Assembly: GCF_000005505.3 (NCBI RefSeq)
Contig: NC_016131.3
Location: 29,813,001-29,877,000, forward strand
Reading direction: 5' to 3'
Length of the DNA: 64,000 bases
Source: Brachypodium distachyon
Lineage: Eukaryota; Streptophyta; Magnoliopsida; Poales; Poaceae
A model generated the notes under the pieces. That model was not told where the DNA came from. It did no database searches and saw only the letters and a list, made by a program, of their open reading frames with translations. Shown one piece after another: positions 1 to 10,452 of the stretch. Numbering within the stretch: the stretch's first letter is position 1; each line of letters begins with the position of its first letter. A program made the position numbers and the translations under genes.

Positions 1-62
1 ATTCGGTTATCCATCGAGCATTGATTCTTTCCTTGGCGTACATCCAAGAACGGTCCTTCGAT
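1..62 (-). CDS. CACTA transposase-associated domain, N-terminal fragment (runs off the window)
   Basis: On the minus strand a TTGTTGTAG splice acceptor is followed at 62 by an open frame reading SKDRSWMYAKERINARW. The D-R-S-W-M-Y core is the signature of the transposase-associated domain at the front of plant En/Spm-type proteins. Only about 20 residues fall in the window, so completeness is unknown. The position inside an element bounded by a CACTA terminus at 953 supports the call. Confidence 0.6.
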   Translation of the reverse strand, partial: MEGPFLDVRQGKNQCSMDNR

Positions 63-156
63 CTACAACACAATACACAAGAAAACAAACAAAGCAAAAT
101 AGTTAGCCTAATCATTGACAAGGGGATTAAGATATTAATTAACCGGAGCTAACTAA

Positions 157-432
157 AAATTTGAAATTAGAGACATTCGGAGAGAAATTGGAGGCCAACG
201 AGAAAGATCGGGAGGGAGAGAGAGCTCGCAAGGGAGAGGGAAGCTCCGGGCGACGACGAGGAGGCCGAATTTTGGCCGGCGGCCGCGGAGCTCAAAAATT
301 TGAAATTGTGGAACTTCGGAGAGAAATTGGAGGCCGGCGAGAGAGATCGGGGGGGAGAGATAGATCGGGAGGGAGAGGGAAGCTTCGGGGTCGAGAATCG
401 AAGCTCGCCGGCCGCCGGAGCTCCAAAAATGG
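157..432. repeat. Tandem ~139-bp repeat in the CACTA leader
   Basis: The stretch starting TTGAAATT at 161 recurs at 300 with the same continuation (ATTCGGAGAGAAATTGGAGG-like). A third, shorter start follows near 415-430. The two full copies differ by scattered substitutions. The repeat lies between the subterminal repeats and the first coding exon of the CACTA element. Confidence 0.7.
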
Positions 433-644
433 AGCTTGGCGGCCATGGCCGCCCGCGGGCCATGGAGACGGCAGCCACCGGCGCGGGGGGGAGAGAGGAG
501 GAAGGGGGAGGGAGGAGGGGCTACCTGGGGGGCTCGTTGGCAGCCATGGCGCGGTCGGGCAGCGCTGCCGTCGCCGGAGAAGAAGGGGCCGCAGCTAGTC
601 CGTTACGACGCGCAGCGCGACCAGCTGCGGCTCTGCCAGCGTAT

Positions 645-912
645 TTAAACCGCGACGATCATCAGTGGCGGTCCGGAATTGGGCGACCGTTACTGATAAT
701 CGTGGGTAAATCAGTAACGGTCGCGTTAGGGCGACCGTTACTGATGCGTGGTTCATCAGTGGCGGTCGCCTCTTAACCGACCGCCACTGATGTAACTCGC
801 GAGGTATGATGGTTCATCAGTGGCGGTCGTCTCGCGCGACCGCCACTGATGTATGGCTGGCGGGAACGGGTAGAGCCCGCTCTGTTCATCAGTAACGGTC
901 CCGCCGGACCCA
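645..912. repeat. CACTA subterminal repeats
   Basis: A short motif of the type CAGTGGCGGTCG or CAGTAACGGTC occurs about eight times in both orientations, often as facing pairs that could form hairpins (for example 757-793 and 813-852). In CACTA elements such subterminal motifs are the binding sites of the element's own DNA-binding protein. The role here is inferred from position. Confidence 0.7.
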
Positions 913-953
913 TTACTAATGCGTCGTTGCATATAGACCGTTTTGTAGTAGTG

Positions 954-1295
954 AAAACGTGAAGTTAAAAGTTAATTTCCAGTGAACGATTAGTCATGTG
1001 ATTTAAAAACAAGCTAGGCCACCTAATTTTGCCCCACCCCCCTTCGTGCCTGGAAATGCAAGGGACGCCCGCCTAAGTGGACCCATATTTCACAAATCCA
1101 TAACTTCTGCAGCAAGTTAACCACGCTCGAGGTGGCGACGTCCCAATTCCCAAATTTTCTCCCTAACCAAGCAGGCTGCAGGCAGCAGATTAATCTACTT
1201 CCTAGTCTACTTCTACTCAGATTAAGAAATTTATTTTGTTGTTCATAGACCATAGGAACTGCTGAATTGTGTACATATTAATAAATTTATTTTTT
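954..1295. other. Spacer with no gene seen
   Basis: AT-rich DNA between the CACTA terminus and the next inverted-repeat element. No coding, RNA or repeat signal was recognised. Confidence 0.5.
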
Positions 1296-2163
1296 AAATA
1301 AATTTCGTAAAACCACACATTTTGCGTCAAGTAACCACAATTGTGACTAATTGTGTCAAGAGACCACTACTTTTCGGCAAATCTTCTAAAAAAACCCTAG
1401 TCCGTCAGTTTAGAGCATTTAACAGGCTTTCTGGCATATGTGGCACATCAATGAGGTGCCACGTTTCACTTGGGCCCGATTCATTGCAACGTAAGCTTTC
1501 TTCCCCGTCCCCATTGCAGCTGTAAAAAAAACTGCTTCGTACTACCTAAGGATTCCATAACTCCTCCGCCGCGCAGGCCACCCTGTCGCCCTGCCTCGAC
1601 TCCTCCTCCGTCCCTGGTGGTGCGCGGTGCCGCCGCCTCAAGTCTGCCGCCGCCAAGGAGCTGGCCTTCCGCGCGTCTCGCGCAGTCCCAACCTCTTTGC
1701 CGGCGAGTTGCTTCTCATGGATGGCCGCGGCCTCCCACTCCTCTCCCTCAACCGCGGGTCAACCCGTACGGCTGTACCTCGTGGTGCAGCGGGCTTCGAT
1801 TCCATGACGACCATGGCCCTCGATCGTGGTTGTCCTGGACCGGATCTGCCTGAGGCCGTACACACAATTGATGTGTTCTTCGTAGCCCGTGTGGTGAAAT
1901 TGGTGGTCGATGAAGGATGAACGTCTGTTTGTTTGTGAGACAGGGAAGAAAGTCTATGTGGCAAACTAATCTAGTCAGAATACACGCGCGGCACCTAACT
2001 GGTGGGCCCTGCATGTCAAAAAGCCCGTCAAATGGCATAAACCGGTGAATTAGGTTTTTTATAAACTTTGTCTGAAAAGTGGCGGTTTTTTAGACAATTA
2101 GTCACAACCGTGGTTACGTGAGAAGTTCGACGCAAAATATGTGTTTTTGTAAAATTTACTTCG
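1296..2163. mobile_element. Mutator-like element with long inverted repeats, possibly Pack-MULE
   Basis: The left end (about 1296-1410) reads through TTTTGCGTCAAGTAACCACAA and the reverse complement of the right end (about 2163-2040) reads TTTTGCGTCGAACTTCTCACGTAACCACGG. Both continue with GTGACTAATTGTCT/G, a shared inverted repeat of over 100 bp. The interior (1540-1960) is much more GC-rich than the ends, as in MULEs that have captured host exons. No clean 9-bp target duplication could be found, so the exact ends and the superfamily remain tentative. Open frames inside (for example 1638-1964 minus) are not recognisable proteins. Confidence 0.6.
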
Positions 2164-2582
2164 TTGTTAAACTGATACTTGCGTAGACATGAAGAGGAAG
2201 AGAAACCATCGGCCGCATATTCTGAACTTCTTCTCTCCAATTGCATGAAGTTCTCGGACTTCTCAAGCTGGGGCTGCTCAGCCGTGTGAAGGGCAAGAGG
2301 ATGTGTAACTTAGTGAAGAACCAGAAAATCCTCATCCAGTTCCAGCCGAAGGTAATGTAATTTGCATTTATATTTTTGACTTCTTAGATCAGACTCTATT
2401 TGCTATGCTATGCCTATATATACATTGGATATCATTATCAAGATTATATGACTTCTATGGAGTTTGTCTTTGCGGCTTCAAATTTTTTCGCCTCCTCGTG
2501 CCAAATTTTTGGCTCCGTCCGTGATAGCATCAGCATGCATGTATGTACTGTATCATGGACAGAGCCACTCTACACTAACGGA
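2164..2582. other. Spacer, possible unidentified gene fragment
   Basis: A short stretch around 2250-2350 has exon-like composition, ending at AAG|GTAATG like a splice donor. Its translation is too short to recognise. Nothing else is seen up to the duplicated glycosyltransferase segment. Confidence 0.3.
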
Positions 2583-3545
2583 ATCTGCCATTTCAAAGAG
2601 GTAAATCATACGCTAACCACCCAGATATTCGGTCCAGAGAGCAGCAGGTCGATCAGGTGCCGTCTGAAAAACGCTTTGAATCAGGACTAGATTCTGACAC
2701 CAGGTACAATACAACAAGGCTAGAGCCTCCTCCGTTCCTCCCATAACGGTGAAGTTCGAGAAAATGTTCATCAAATTGTCAAGCGCCTCAGGATAAAACT
2801 TGCACGGTCTTCTCTGCACTTGATGCTGCATGACCATGATGAGTTGTGAGATCCTCCATCAAGAAGAGATGAGATGACGGTGATGATAGGTAGCCTTTTG
2901 GTTGCAGGATGTGAAAGCCAAAACAACTAAACAAGTGACTACTACATGCTTTGTGGTTCCCAACTTGATTTGAATAACTAAAACAAGGAAAGTGCTTTCT
3001 ACCTTTCGCCTTGCTGGTCACGTGAATACTCTCTTCATGTCTACATAAATCCCAAAACCATGGACTTTGTGCAAATTTGCCACAGGTCATATTCTTAAGC
3101 AGCTCAAAACTTGTGCCAACACTCAACAGCCCTATAAGCTTTAGGATGCCATTTCCCTTCGGACCAATCAACGCTTGTCACTGGCCAATTTGCAATTCCA
3201 GTTGGATCAACCATCTGCAGGCACAATAGCAATACGATATTACTGTTGAGTAAGTGAACAAAACACTTTGTTCGGGACTTTTGGGTGCTTACGTTAAATA
3301 GGGTCGACAAATAGTACTCATCAAAATACCAGTTATTCGATTCATTTCCAGGCTGCAAAGTACAATGGACAGAAGGTTAGTGGCGAAATGCAATTCATGA
3401 GATCAGGACAGAACAACAATTTGATGACTACCGAAATGCACAGAAGGGAATTAAAGCATTTCAGAGGTCATGGAAATTGATTAAAAAATATAGTTATAGC
3501 TCAAAACAGACCGGTGGAGTGTCGATATTTCCCCTCTCTATGGTT
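2583..3545 (-). pseudogene. Truncated duplicate of the GT14 glycosyltransferase gene (last four exons)
   Basis: This segment parallels 6372-7480, which holds the last exons and 3' flank of the intact GT14 gene, in the same order and orientation. Counterparts of exons 7 (3298-3357, PGNESNNWYF...), 8 (about 3079-3213, VDWSEGKWHPKAYR), 9 (around 3009-3047) and 10 (about 2745-2820, FYPEALDNLMNIFSNF) are all visible. Exon 8 carries a 7-base insertion relative to the functional copy and runs into a stop. Exon 10 has lost the part encoding the WNGMKRPCYLFAR segment. No upstream exons are present. It is a decayed partial duplication, not a functional gene. Confidence 0.88.
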
Positions 3546-3559
3546 TAATGGTTTACCCC

Positions 3560-5345
3560 TCACGGTCGTCGTTCATTGCCGGCCAAAACAAATCACCGTT
3601 TTAACCGTTTTTATGAGCTATTAGCCAAAGATTTTTGGGTTTTCAACAGACTTTTCAATATCGTGGCCTCCGGTACACGTATTCGGCTGTATTTATGCGG
3701 TCGACAAAAATCACCATTCTGACGTTTTCGTGGGCTATTTCAATGTCCTTTAGGTTTCCAACCGATTTTCCAATATTGTGACCATAAGTATAGGGGTTTT
3801 CACTATTTTTCAACTGGTCACAAAAATCCACTGTTATGGTTGTTTTCGTGGGCTATAGTCGATTCTCTTTGGGCCTGGTTTCGGGCTATTTTTGCGATAT
3901 GGTGACCCCCATTGCACAGTTTCAAGCCTTCATTTGTCGAACGACAAAAATTATCGTTTTGTCATATTTGTGCGCTATAACCCATGTTTTTTTTGGCTTT
4001 TGGCCAATTGTACGATATCCGTGGGTACATGGTTTCGGGCCATTTTTGGTCGGTCCACAAGATTCATCGTTTTGACAGTTTTCATGGGCCATAGCCCACA
4101 CGTCTTGGGTTTCGGCTAATTTTCGGATATCGTTAACCCCGGTACACGTTTTTGGACGGTTTTGGGCTGTTGAAAAAAAAAATCACCTTTGGTTGTTTCG
4201 GTGAGCTAAAGCCACATTTTTTGGGGTTTTCGGCCGATTTTTCGATATCGTGACCACCCCCCCCCCCCCCACCACCACACACACGGTTTTGCACCATTTT
4301 GGTCAGGTGCAGAAAAAACACTATTTTGGTGGTTTTCATGGGTTATATTTCACGTTTTTTGGTATTTTGGTCGATTTTCCGATATCATGACCCTCGGTAC
4401 AAGGTTTCAGGCCTTTTTGGACCAGAGCAGAAGATCAATGTTTCAGATGTTTCCGTGGGCTATAATCCATGTTTTTGGGGGGTTTTAGCCGATTATCCGA
4501 TATCAGGACCTCGGTAAGCGGTTTCGGGACGTTTTGTTTGTGTGCGAAAAAAATCATCATTTTTGTCGTTTTCATGGCTGCAGCCACATTTCTGGGTTTC
4601 AGCCGATTCTCCCAATTTGTGACCCGCGGTACACGGCTTTGAGTCTGTCTAGTTTCTACTCCATTGCGGAAAATCACCAAAACAGTGATCCCCAACACGT
4701 TTTCAGGCCGCATTAGAAAAATCATCGTTTTGTCTGTTTTATTGGGCTATAGCAAATGCTTTTGGATTTTAGGCAGGTTTTCCCTTTTCCGATATCGTGA
4801 CCTCGGGGCTCGGGTACACGTTTTTGGACCGCTTTGGGGGGGAGCGGATAATCACTATTTTGGCCCTTTTCATGTGCATAGACCACGATTTTTTTAGTTT
4901 CCAACCGATTTTTCCATATCGTAAGCCCCGGTACAAGGTTTCGAGCCTTTAATTTTGGGCCATTGTAAAAAAATCATTGTTTTGCATGGTCGTGGGCTAG
5001 TCCACGTTTTTTGGGGTTCTGATCGATTTTTCAATATCATGTGCCACCAGTACAAGGTTTTGGGACATTTTATTCCTGTGCAAAAACATCACTACTTTGG
5101 TCCAGCCCAAGTATTTTAGGTTTTCTGCCGAACTTTCGGTATCGTGCCCCCGGTACATGGTTTCGGTCCTTATAGGGCTAGTGAAGCAAATCACCGTTTC
5201 AATTGTTTTCGTGGACTATTTTTTGGATTTTCAGACAATTTTCTGATATCGTGACCCCCATACATGGTTTCGGAGTGTTTTGTTTATTTGCAGAAAAATC
5301 ATGGTTTTATCTATTTTCGTGGGTTATTGGCTGGGAGCATATCTC
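3560..5345. repeat. Degenerate satellite-like tandem array, ~118-bp unit
   Basis: About 15 diverged units share the order GTTTTCGTGGGCTATA, then TTTTGG-TTTC-GCCGATTTTC, then GATATCGTGACC, then CCGGTACACGGTTTCGGGCC, then an A-rich AAAAATCA segment. The GATATCGTGACC-like element recurs near 3658, 3770, 3893, 4011, 4126, 4244, 4379, 4497, 4613, 4790, 4912, 5030, 5136 and 5244, mostly 106-123 bp apart. Two wider gaps reflect a C-run insertion near 4257 and a partial unit. Stops occur in all frames. The array sits between the GT14 duplicate and the intact gene. Confidence 0.85.
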
Positions 5346-5665
5346 GTGGATACCCTCTGCTAATGGTCGGGAAAACTGTCAGCCATGAAATTTCTCCCGT
5401 GCCGGCTGGAAAACAAAACCGTGTATGTGCATCTGTGAGGGGTGTATTGTCCGGCCACCACGCGTTCAAGGATTTCAAGTTCTTATCCTGGTTGGGCGGC
5501 TCATGCGGCTCTCTGAAATCTACAGGTTAGTCTAACTGTGGGGTCAATAAGCTAGAGAAGTGGGCTTCAAAGATTTTTTTTTTTGTAACTTTTGGTTTAA
5601 CCGAAATATTTGTCGTTGTACTCGGTTCCACTGAATTAATAAAGTCAGATGTAGTCTTAAACAAA
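5346..5665. other. Spacer with no gene seen
   Basis: The end of the satellite array grades into unique sequence with a T-run at 5574-5584. No gene or repeat was recognised. Confidence 0.4.
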
Positions 5666-5667
5666 TA

Positions 5668-5882
5668 GAGTACGTACGTAGCACGTTACGCATTTTAGGT
5701 TGTACTGTAGGTTTTTTTTTAGGGGATGGTTGTACTGTAGGTACTTCTTGTTTAGTCCCATACGAGATAGGGTTACTCAGATTGGGCATTGGGCCCAGGA
5801 CCGCTTCAAGTATGTACTAACGTACGTAGCGCGTTACGTATTTTGGTCTGTATAGGTATTTCTTTGTTTAGTCCCATACGGC
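5668..5882. repeat. Diverged direct duplication of a promoter-like segment
   Basis: A segment beginning ACGTACGTAGCACGTTACG (about 5673) and containing GTTTAGTCCCATACG (5750-5764) recurs about 110-150 bp later as ACGTACGTAGCGCGTTACG (5820-5838) and GTTTAGTCCCATACG (5866-5880). Only the second copy is followed by a TATA box at the right distance, so the first looks like a decayed copy of an snRNA-type promoter. Confidence 0.6.
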
Positions 5883-5913
5883 CTACGGGAGGAACGGTCG
5901 GACGGTTTATAAG
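5870..5913 (+). promoter_or_regulatory. Plant snRNA-type promoter (USE + TATA, Pol III spacing)
   Basis: GTCCCATACGG at 5871-5881 matches 8 of 11 positions of the plant upstream sequence element (RTCCCACATCG). It is followed after 24 bp by TTTATAAG (5906-5913). In plant snRNA genes this short USE-TATA spacing marks RNA polymerase III genes such as U6 and U3, while Pol II genes have a spacing about one helical turn longer. The motif and spacing are seen directly; use as a promoter is inferred. Confidence 0.6.
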
Positions 5914-5935
5914 CTCGAGACCGCATGTACTAGAC

Positions 5936-6190
5936 GCCCCTCCACCAAGCGGCAAGCCTGGTTAGCAGATACCTTTACAGCGGACTAAGCCAAGCTGCGA
6001 AACAAAGCCTGTGATTGATCTCGATCGTGCTTTGACTTGCTGTGCACACCCAGTCAGCTAACTATAAGCTGCAAATACGGACGTGTGGTAAATCAGCGAA
6101 CTAAAGCCTGAGATTATCACCGCGCTGATTGCTTGCTGCTGGCTTGGTCCAGGGGATCCCACACCGACACGGCTGTGGCGCCTGGCAAAG
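5936..6190 (+). ncRNA. Candidate Pol III-transcribed small RNA, ~255 nt, family unknown
   Basis: The start is placed about 25-30 nt downstream of the TATA box at 5906 and the end at the T-run beginning at 6191. The stretch has no long open frame. It can form at least one long-range pairing: GCCCCTCC-ACC at the 5' end faces GGT-CC-AGGGG around 6147-6158. The sequence does not resemble U1, U2, U4, U5, U6, U6atac, U3 or 7SL as I know them, and it has no telomere-repeat template (CTAAACCC). RNase MRP RNA or a lineage-specific RNA remain possible. Transcription is not shown by sequence alone. Confidence 0.4.
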
Positions 6191-6200
6191 TTTTTTTTTT
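6191..6200 (+). terminator. T10 run, candidate Pol III terminator
   Basis: Ten consecutive T residues lie 278 bp downstream of the snRNA-type TATA box. Runs of four or more T terminate RNA polymerase III. Short T runs are common in grass intergenic DNA, so the weight comes from the position relative to the promoter. Confidence 0.4.
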
Positions 6201-6578
6201 AACTGCAGCCCCTCTGCCCCTGATATCCAAATGCGTGGAAGATGTTGCCTTTGTCCTTTGCTGCATCAGTTCAATGGAGAAGAGGACACAAAATAATCAG
6301 TCAGCATTGGTCTGCCGCAGTGCTACAACTAGTCAGGAACGATCCAGATATTTTTTTCACTTTTCTACACTATCAAAATCTGCCATTCCGAGAGGTAAAA
6401 CATACGCTAAACCATCCAGATATTCGGTTCAGAGAGCAGCACAGGTCAGGTGCCGTCTGAGAACGCTCTGAATCAGGACTAGATTCTAACTCCAGGTACA
6501 ATACATCAAGGCTAGAGCCACGGTGGGCGAGAATGAGGGGCAAGAACAGAGACTACCCTGTTAGGCCTCCTCCATCCC

Positions 6579-9500
6579 TCAGATAACGGTGAAGTTCGAG
6601 AAAATGTTCATCAGATTGTCGAGCGCCTCCGGATAAAATTTCCGCGCGAAGAGGTAGCAAGGCCTCTTCATGCCGTTCCACATGCACGGTCTTCTCTGCA
6701 CTTGATGCTGCAAGACCATCAAGAGTTGTTAGATCCTTCGTCAAGAAATGATGATGCGTAACCTTTTGGTTGAGAAAAATGTGAAAGCAAAAACAAGTGA
6801 CTACAAGCTTTGTGGTTCCCAACTTGATTGAATAACCAAGACAAGGAGAGGAAAGGATCAAGGTGCTCTCTACCTTCGCGTTGCTGGTCACATGAATACT
6901 CTCGTCAATGGACTGCAAACATTTCATATTCAGTTAGATAAATCCCAAAACTATGAACTTTGCGCAAATTTACTAAAACAGGTACAAAAAAGATCTCACA
7001 GCTATATTCTTAAGCAGCTCAAAACTTGTGTCAACAGCCCTATAAGCTTTAGGATGCCATTTCCCTTCGGACCAATCAACGCGAGTCACCGACCAATTTG
7101 CAATTCCAGTTGGATCAACCATCTGCAGGCACAATAGAAATATGATATTACTGGTGAGTTTAGTGAACAAAACACTTAGTTCAGGACCTTTGGGTGCTTA
7201 CGTTAAATAGGGTTGACAAATAGTGCTCATCAGAATAGCAGTTATGCCATTCATTTCCAGGCTGCAAAGTACAATGACCTAAAGATTAGTGGCGAAATAA
7301 AATTCATGAAATCAGGGCAGGAGAACAATGTAATGACCACAGAAATGCGCGGAAGGGAACGAAAGCATTCCATAGGTCATGGAAACTGATTAAAAGAAGT
7401 ACTTCTAGCTCAAAACAGATATTTACTGGTGCAGTATCGATATTTGCCCACTATATGTTTTAGTGGTTTACCCTTCACAGTACTAGACTACAATGCTGAA
7501 TAGTGTACAGAAACTGAATCTGAAATCCAGATATGAATAGCTAGGTTGGTAGTAGTAACAATTCTAAGTGAATATCATGAGAAATGAAACAGAATCCCCA
7601 AAATGAAGACAATATAAGCTATGTTTCACGGATACGCTCAGAACTGCCATGTCATGTATCCATGTACAGGATACACAGAGATATGTATCTGAAAGTATCC
7701 CCTTTTTTTAACCATTTAGATACACATGAGATAATTGAGCTACTTTGGGGGATACGCGTGTAAGGAAGGTACTTGCGCCAAAGCGCAGCCCAAGTTGATG
7801 AAAAATTTGTGAAATTCCAAAAGGAAAGTAAAAGAGAGACCAAGCGTGTGCCTGGGCTGGAGAGGCCACCGCCACCCACATCTCGCTCTGCTGCCAAGCA
7901 CTGGATCTCCTGACGCAACCTAAATCTCCATCACCATCCGCTATATCTCCACCACCACTCAGGTCTCTGCTGCCCACCCCTGTCCTAGTGTCCTCCGCCT
8001 CTACATGTGCCGCCTCCACACTTGCAGCCGGCAACTCTCCCCTCACCCTCTGTTTTTTGTTGGTTGCTGCTTCTCGTTGGCTGCTGTTGTTTGTTGATTT
8101 CTTTGCTGCTTTTCTTTGGTTTGGTACGGAAGGTGATGGCTTATTATGTGGCGAGTGTCACAACCCTAAGTATCCTATATATATAGCTGTTTTTAGAAAA
8201 TGCCATATCTCAGTACCCGCGTCCCAGTACCATGCAACTTAGAACATAAGAGCAATTAGACACTCATGACCATGGAAATAAAAGGAGGAGCTTTGGACAC
8301 TGTTGGTTAAGCAATATCATGCAGACAGAACAAGTACTAGCTGAAACAGCTTTATGCAATAGCATTAAATTTTATCTAATACTTGAAATGTACTATTACT
8401 AGTTACCTACGAAATGATCCATATCTTACTAAGGTCTAATTCTTAAAGAAAAAGCACAGCATGATCTTTGCTTCAGTTTTCTTCCTAGTTCACTGATCTT
8501 TACCTTACAGTAGCGTTTGAACTTTCCATAGTAAAGAGTGTCAGCGAGAATAAGAACTGCATGCTGCCGTTTCACTGTGAACCACTGCAGGAGGGGAGCA
8601 CATCAGAAATTCAGAATATGGGATATTGGACTATAGGAAAACATGCCAATTGCTTAGATTAGAAGATAAAGGATGATTCAAATTCATAAAAACTTATGTA
8701 AAGTATTGAAAGTGAGGAAAAGGAAACATGATGCAACATTTGGTTACCATATAATATAAATAAAAAGAGTTTCCAATTCATCCTTATTATTTTTTTCTTA
8801 TTTTTATAAGGCTTTAGATAATCCACCAATTTCATTTTGACAGAGTAACTTGAATTAGTTAAAGGAGACGAGGCTTCAACTTTCTAGGAAATCAAGTATG
8901 TCAAACTATCACCTGTGCACCTTTTCTCCAATCTTTCTTGACAATCTCAGGTAACATATGCTCAGAGTATCTACCTGCTCCATGTGGACCTGGATCATCG
9001 AAACTGAAAAATAATAATTTTGGCATGTCAATAGAGAGGCTACGATGTTTGCAACAATAATGGATTAGCAGGAAACAACAGATTTGTAATGAAACATTTT
9101 TTCAACTTTAATTAGGAAAAAAATAAATTGCTTCTATACAGAATCATCTGTAACATAACCTTCATGACGTTCACTTACCAGTCAACAAAACTGATGTTCG
9201 TCTCCATGAGATAACTATATACATAATCGAAGTTATGCAGGGGTACACAACTGTAATAAGAACAAAGCATTAGGATAGGGATATGCAATGCAAATTTAGA
9301 TGAGGACAAAGGAAATGACTAACCTCTCAGAGAGCAAGACAAAATGCTGGTTATCAGGATCTTGCAGTGCATTTGCCAAGAGCCTCCTCTCTGCATCAAT
9401 CATAGAAACTGTACCCCAGGCGACCTACAGGCAAATTGAACTATTACTTTCTTTTTAGAAAAACAAATACTTTCTTAAACAATTAAAATGTTAAACTGTG

Positions 9501-10452
9501 AAACAATCTTGGATCCACTATGCTTATCAGGCAGCAAGCAATTGTACAGGCCATGATAGTGCCTCTTAACCATAATGGTCCAACAGCATTAGCAGACTCC
9601 AAGTCTTAATCAACAAAATGCAACATTGCATGAAACCAAAGAGTGTGGGTGTCTGTATTATAGAGAAGCTGGGAAAACCTTTCTTACGTCAATTAAAATT
9701 ATACAAAAGGAGTCAATTTAAGAAACACAAAATAAGGCAAGCTCTAAATCAATTCTAGCCGCTTACCTTTTCACTGCGAATATCCCTGTCAGCGAATATT
9801 GGACTTGTATGAACTGGCCTTTCTCTTGAAGCATGTACGTATATCGTGTATCTGTCTTCATGTCCCTGAAAAGGTACATCCAGACAGCAAGATTCAGTAT
9901 TTATGCACATGCAACAGAGCAATTGAGCAAATTTAGTTCCTTCATGAGGTAGGTCTATTAATTTGAAGTTCTTGTATCAAATAAAGCATGCATGATAATT
10001 AATAATCTGTTTTTGGAGAAGACATTCATATCAGTACCATGTCATGCAAAATCCACGGAGTGTACAAATTTTCAGTTAAGACTAGTCAAAGATGTATTTA
10101 GTGCAATTTTGCAAATAGAGCCAAAAATCATTACCATGAAGAACTTTTCCCAAAGCTTCTCAAAAGGCAGTGAACTGGGAGTCAAGAACATGAAAGCAAT
10201 TTTTGGATTCTTTGACTGAACTGGCTGCGCCCGAATAATGTCTCTTATTACAACCCGAGCAGCTATCTCGTCATCAGTGTATACCCTTGCAGGTTCTGGA
10301 GGAGGCTTGGAACTACAGGAATTTGACAGGTAACAAGCCGTGTAATGCTGGGGTTTATAAAGATAAGCTGCAGTAACTATTGCACAGACAAGAGCAATCA
10401 ATACGACGATCCAGAGAGGCCTTCTAGATGAAGATCTATTGCGTGGTGCCAT
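6579..10452 (-). CDS. GT14 core-2/I-branching beta-1,6-N-acetylglucosaminyltransferase-like protein
   Basis: Likely a Golgi type II membrane glycosyltransferase of CAZy family GT14, the plant family that includes rice BC10; the substrate is unknown. Ten coding exons join in frame with GT-AG sites: 10452-10135, 9865-9767, 9424-9324, 9250-9179, 9003-8913, 8584-8504, 7261-7202, 7122-7000, 6912-6874 and 6707-6579, giving 370 residues. Residues 12-32 form a single membrane anchor after a short basic N-terminus. The lumenal domain shows family hallmarks: FMFLT near residue 88, DRYTIYVHAS, FVLLSESC, FDDPGPHGAGRY, WFTVKRQHA and the C-terminal W-E-G-K-WHPKAYR. The start is the first ATG after a spliced 5' leader. 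At 370 residues it is shorter than BC10 and fits the compact plant subgroup. A broken copy of its last exons lies at 2583-3545. Intron 6 (7262-8503) is long and pyrimidine-rich but contains no recognised gene. Confidence 0.92.

Larger units (their letters stand above)
1..953 (-). mobile_element. CACTA (En/Spm) DNA transposon, 5' part
   Basis: Read on the minus strand, the element starts at 953 with the CACTA terminus CACTACTACAAAA. It is followed by GC-rich subterminal repeats (roughly 645-910), a GC-rich leader (160-640), and then the beginning of a transposase-associated coding exon at 62-1. The element therefore runs leftwards out of the window. Only one end is present, so the 3-bp target duplication cannot be tested. 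The small open frames between 161 and 776 look like by-products of GC-rich repeats, not genes. Confidence 0.85.

Noticed and set aside
161..776. Overlapping 100-160-codon frames on both strands
   Set aside because: They lie in GC-rich tandem and subterminal repeats of the CACTA element, overlap each other and show no protein-like composition.
3560..5345. CRISPR-like array
   Set aside because: Whole ~118-bp units are repeated without unique spacers, and the sequence is a plant nuclear genome.
5936..6190. Telomerase RNA as identity of the Pol III candidate
   Set aside because: No CTAAACCC-type template is present in the predicted transcript.
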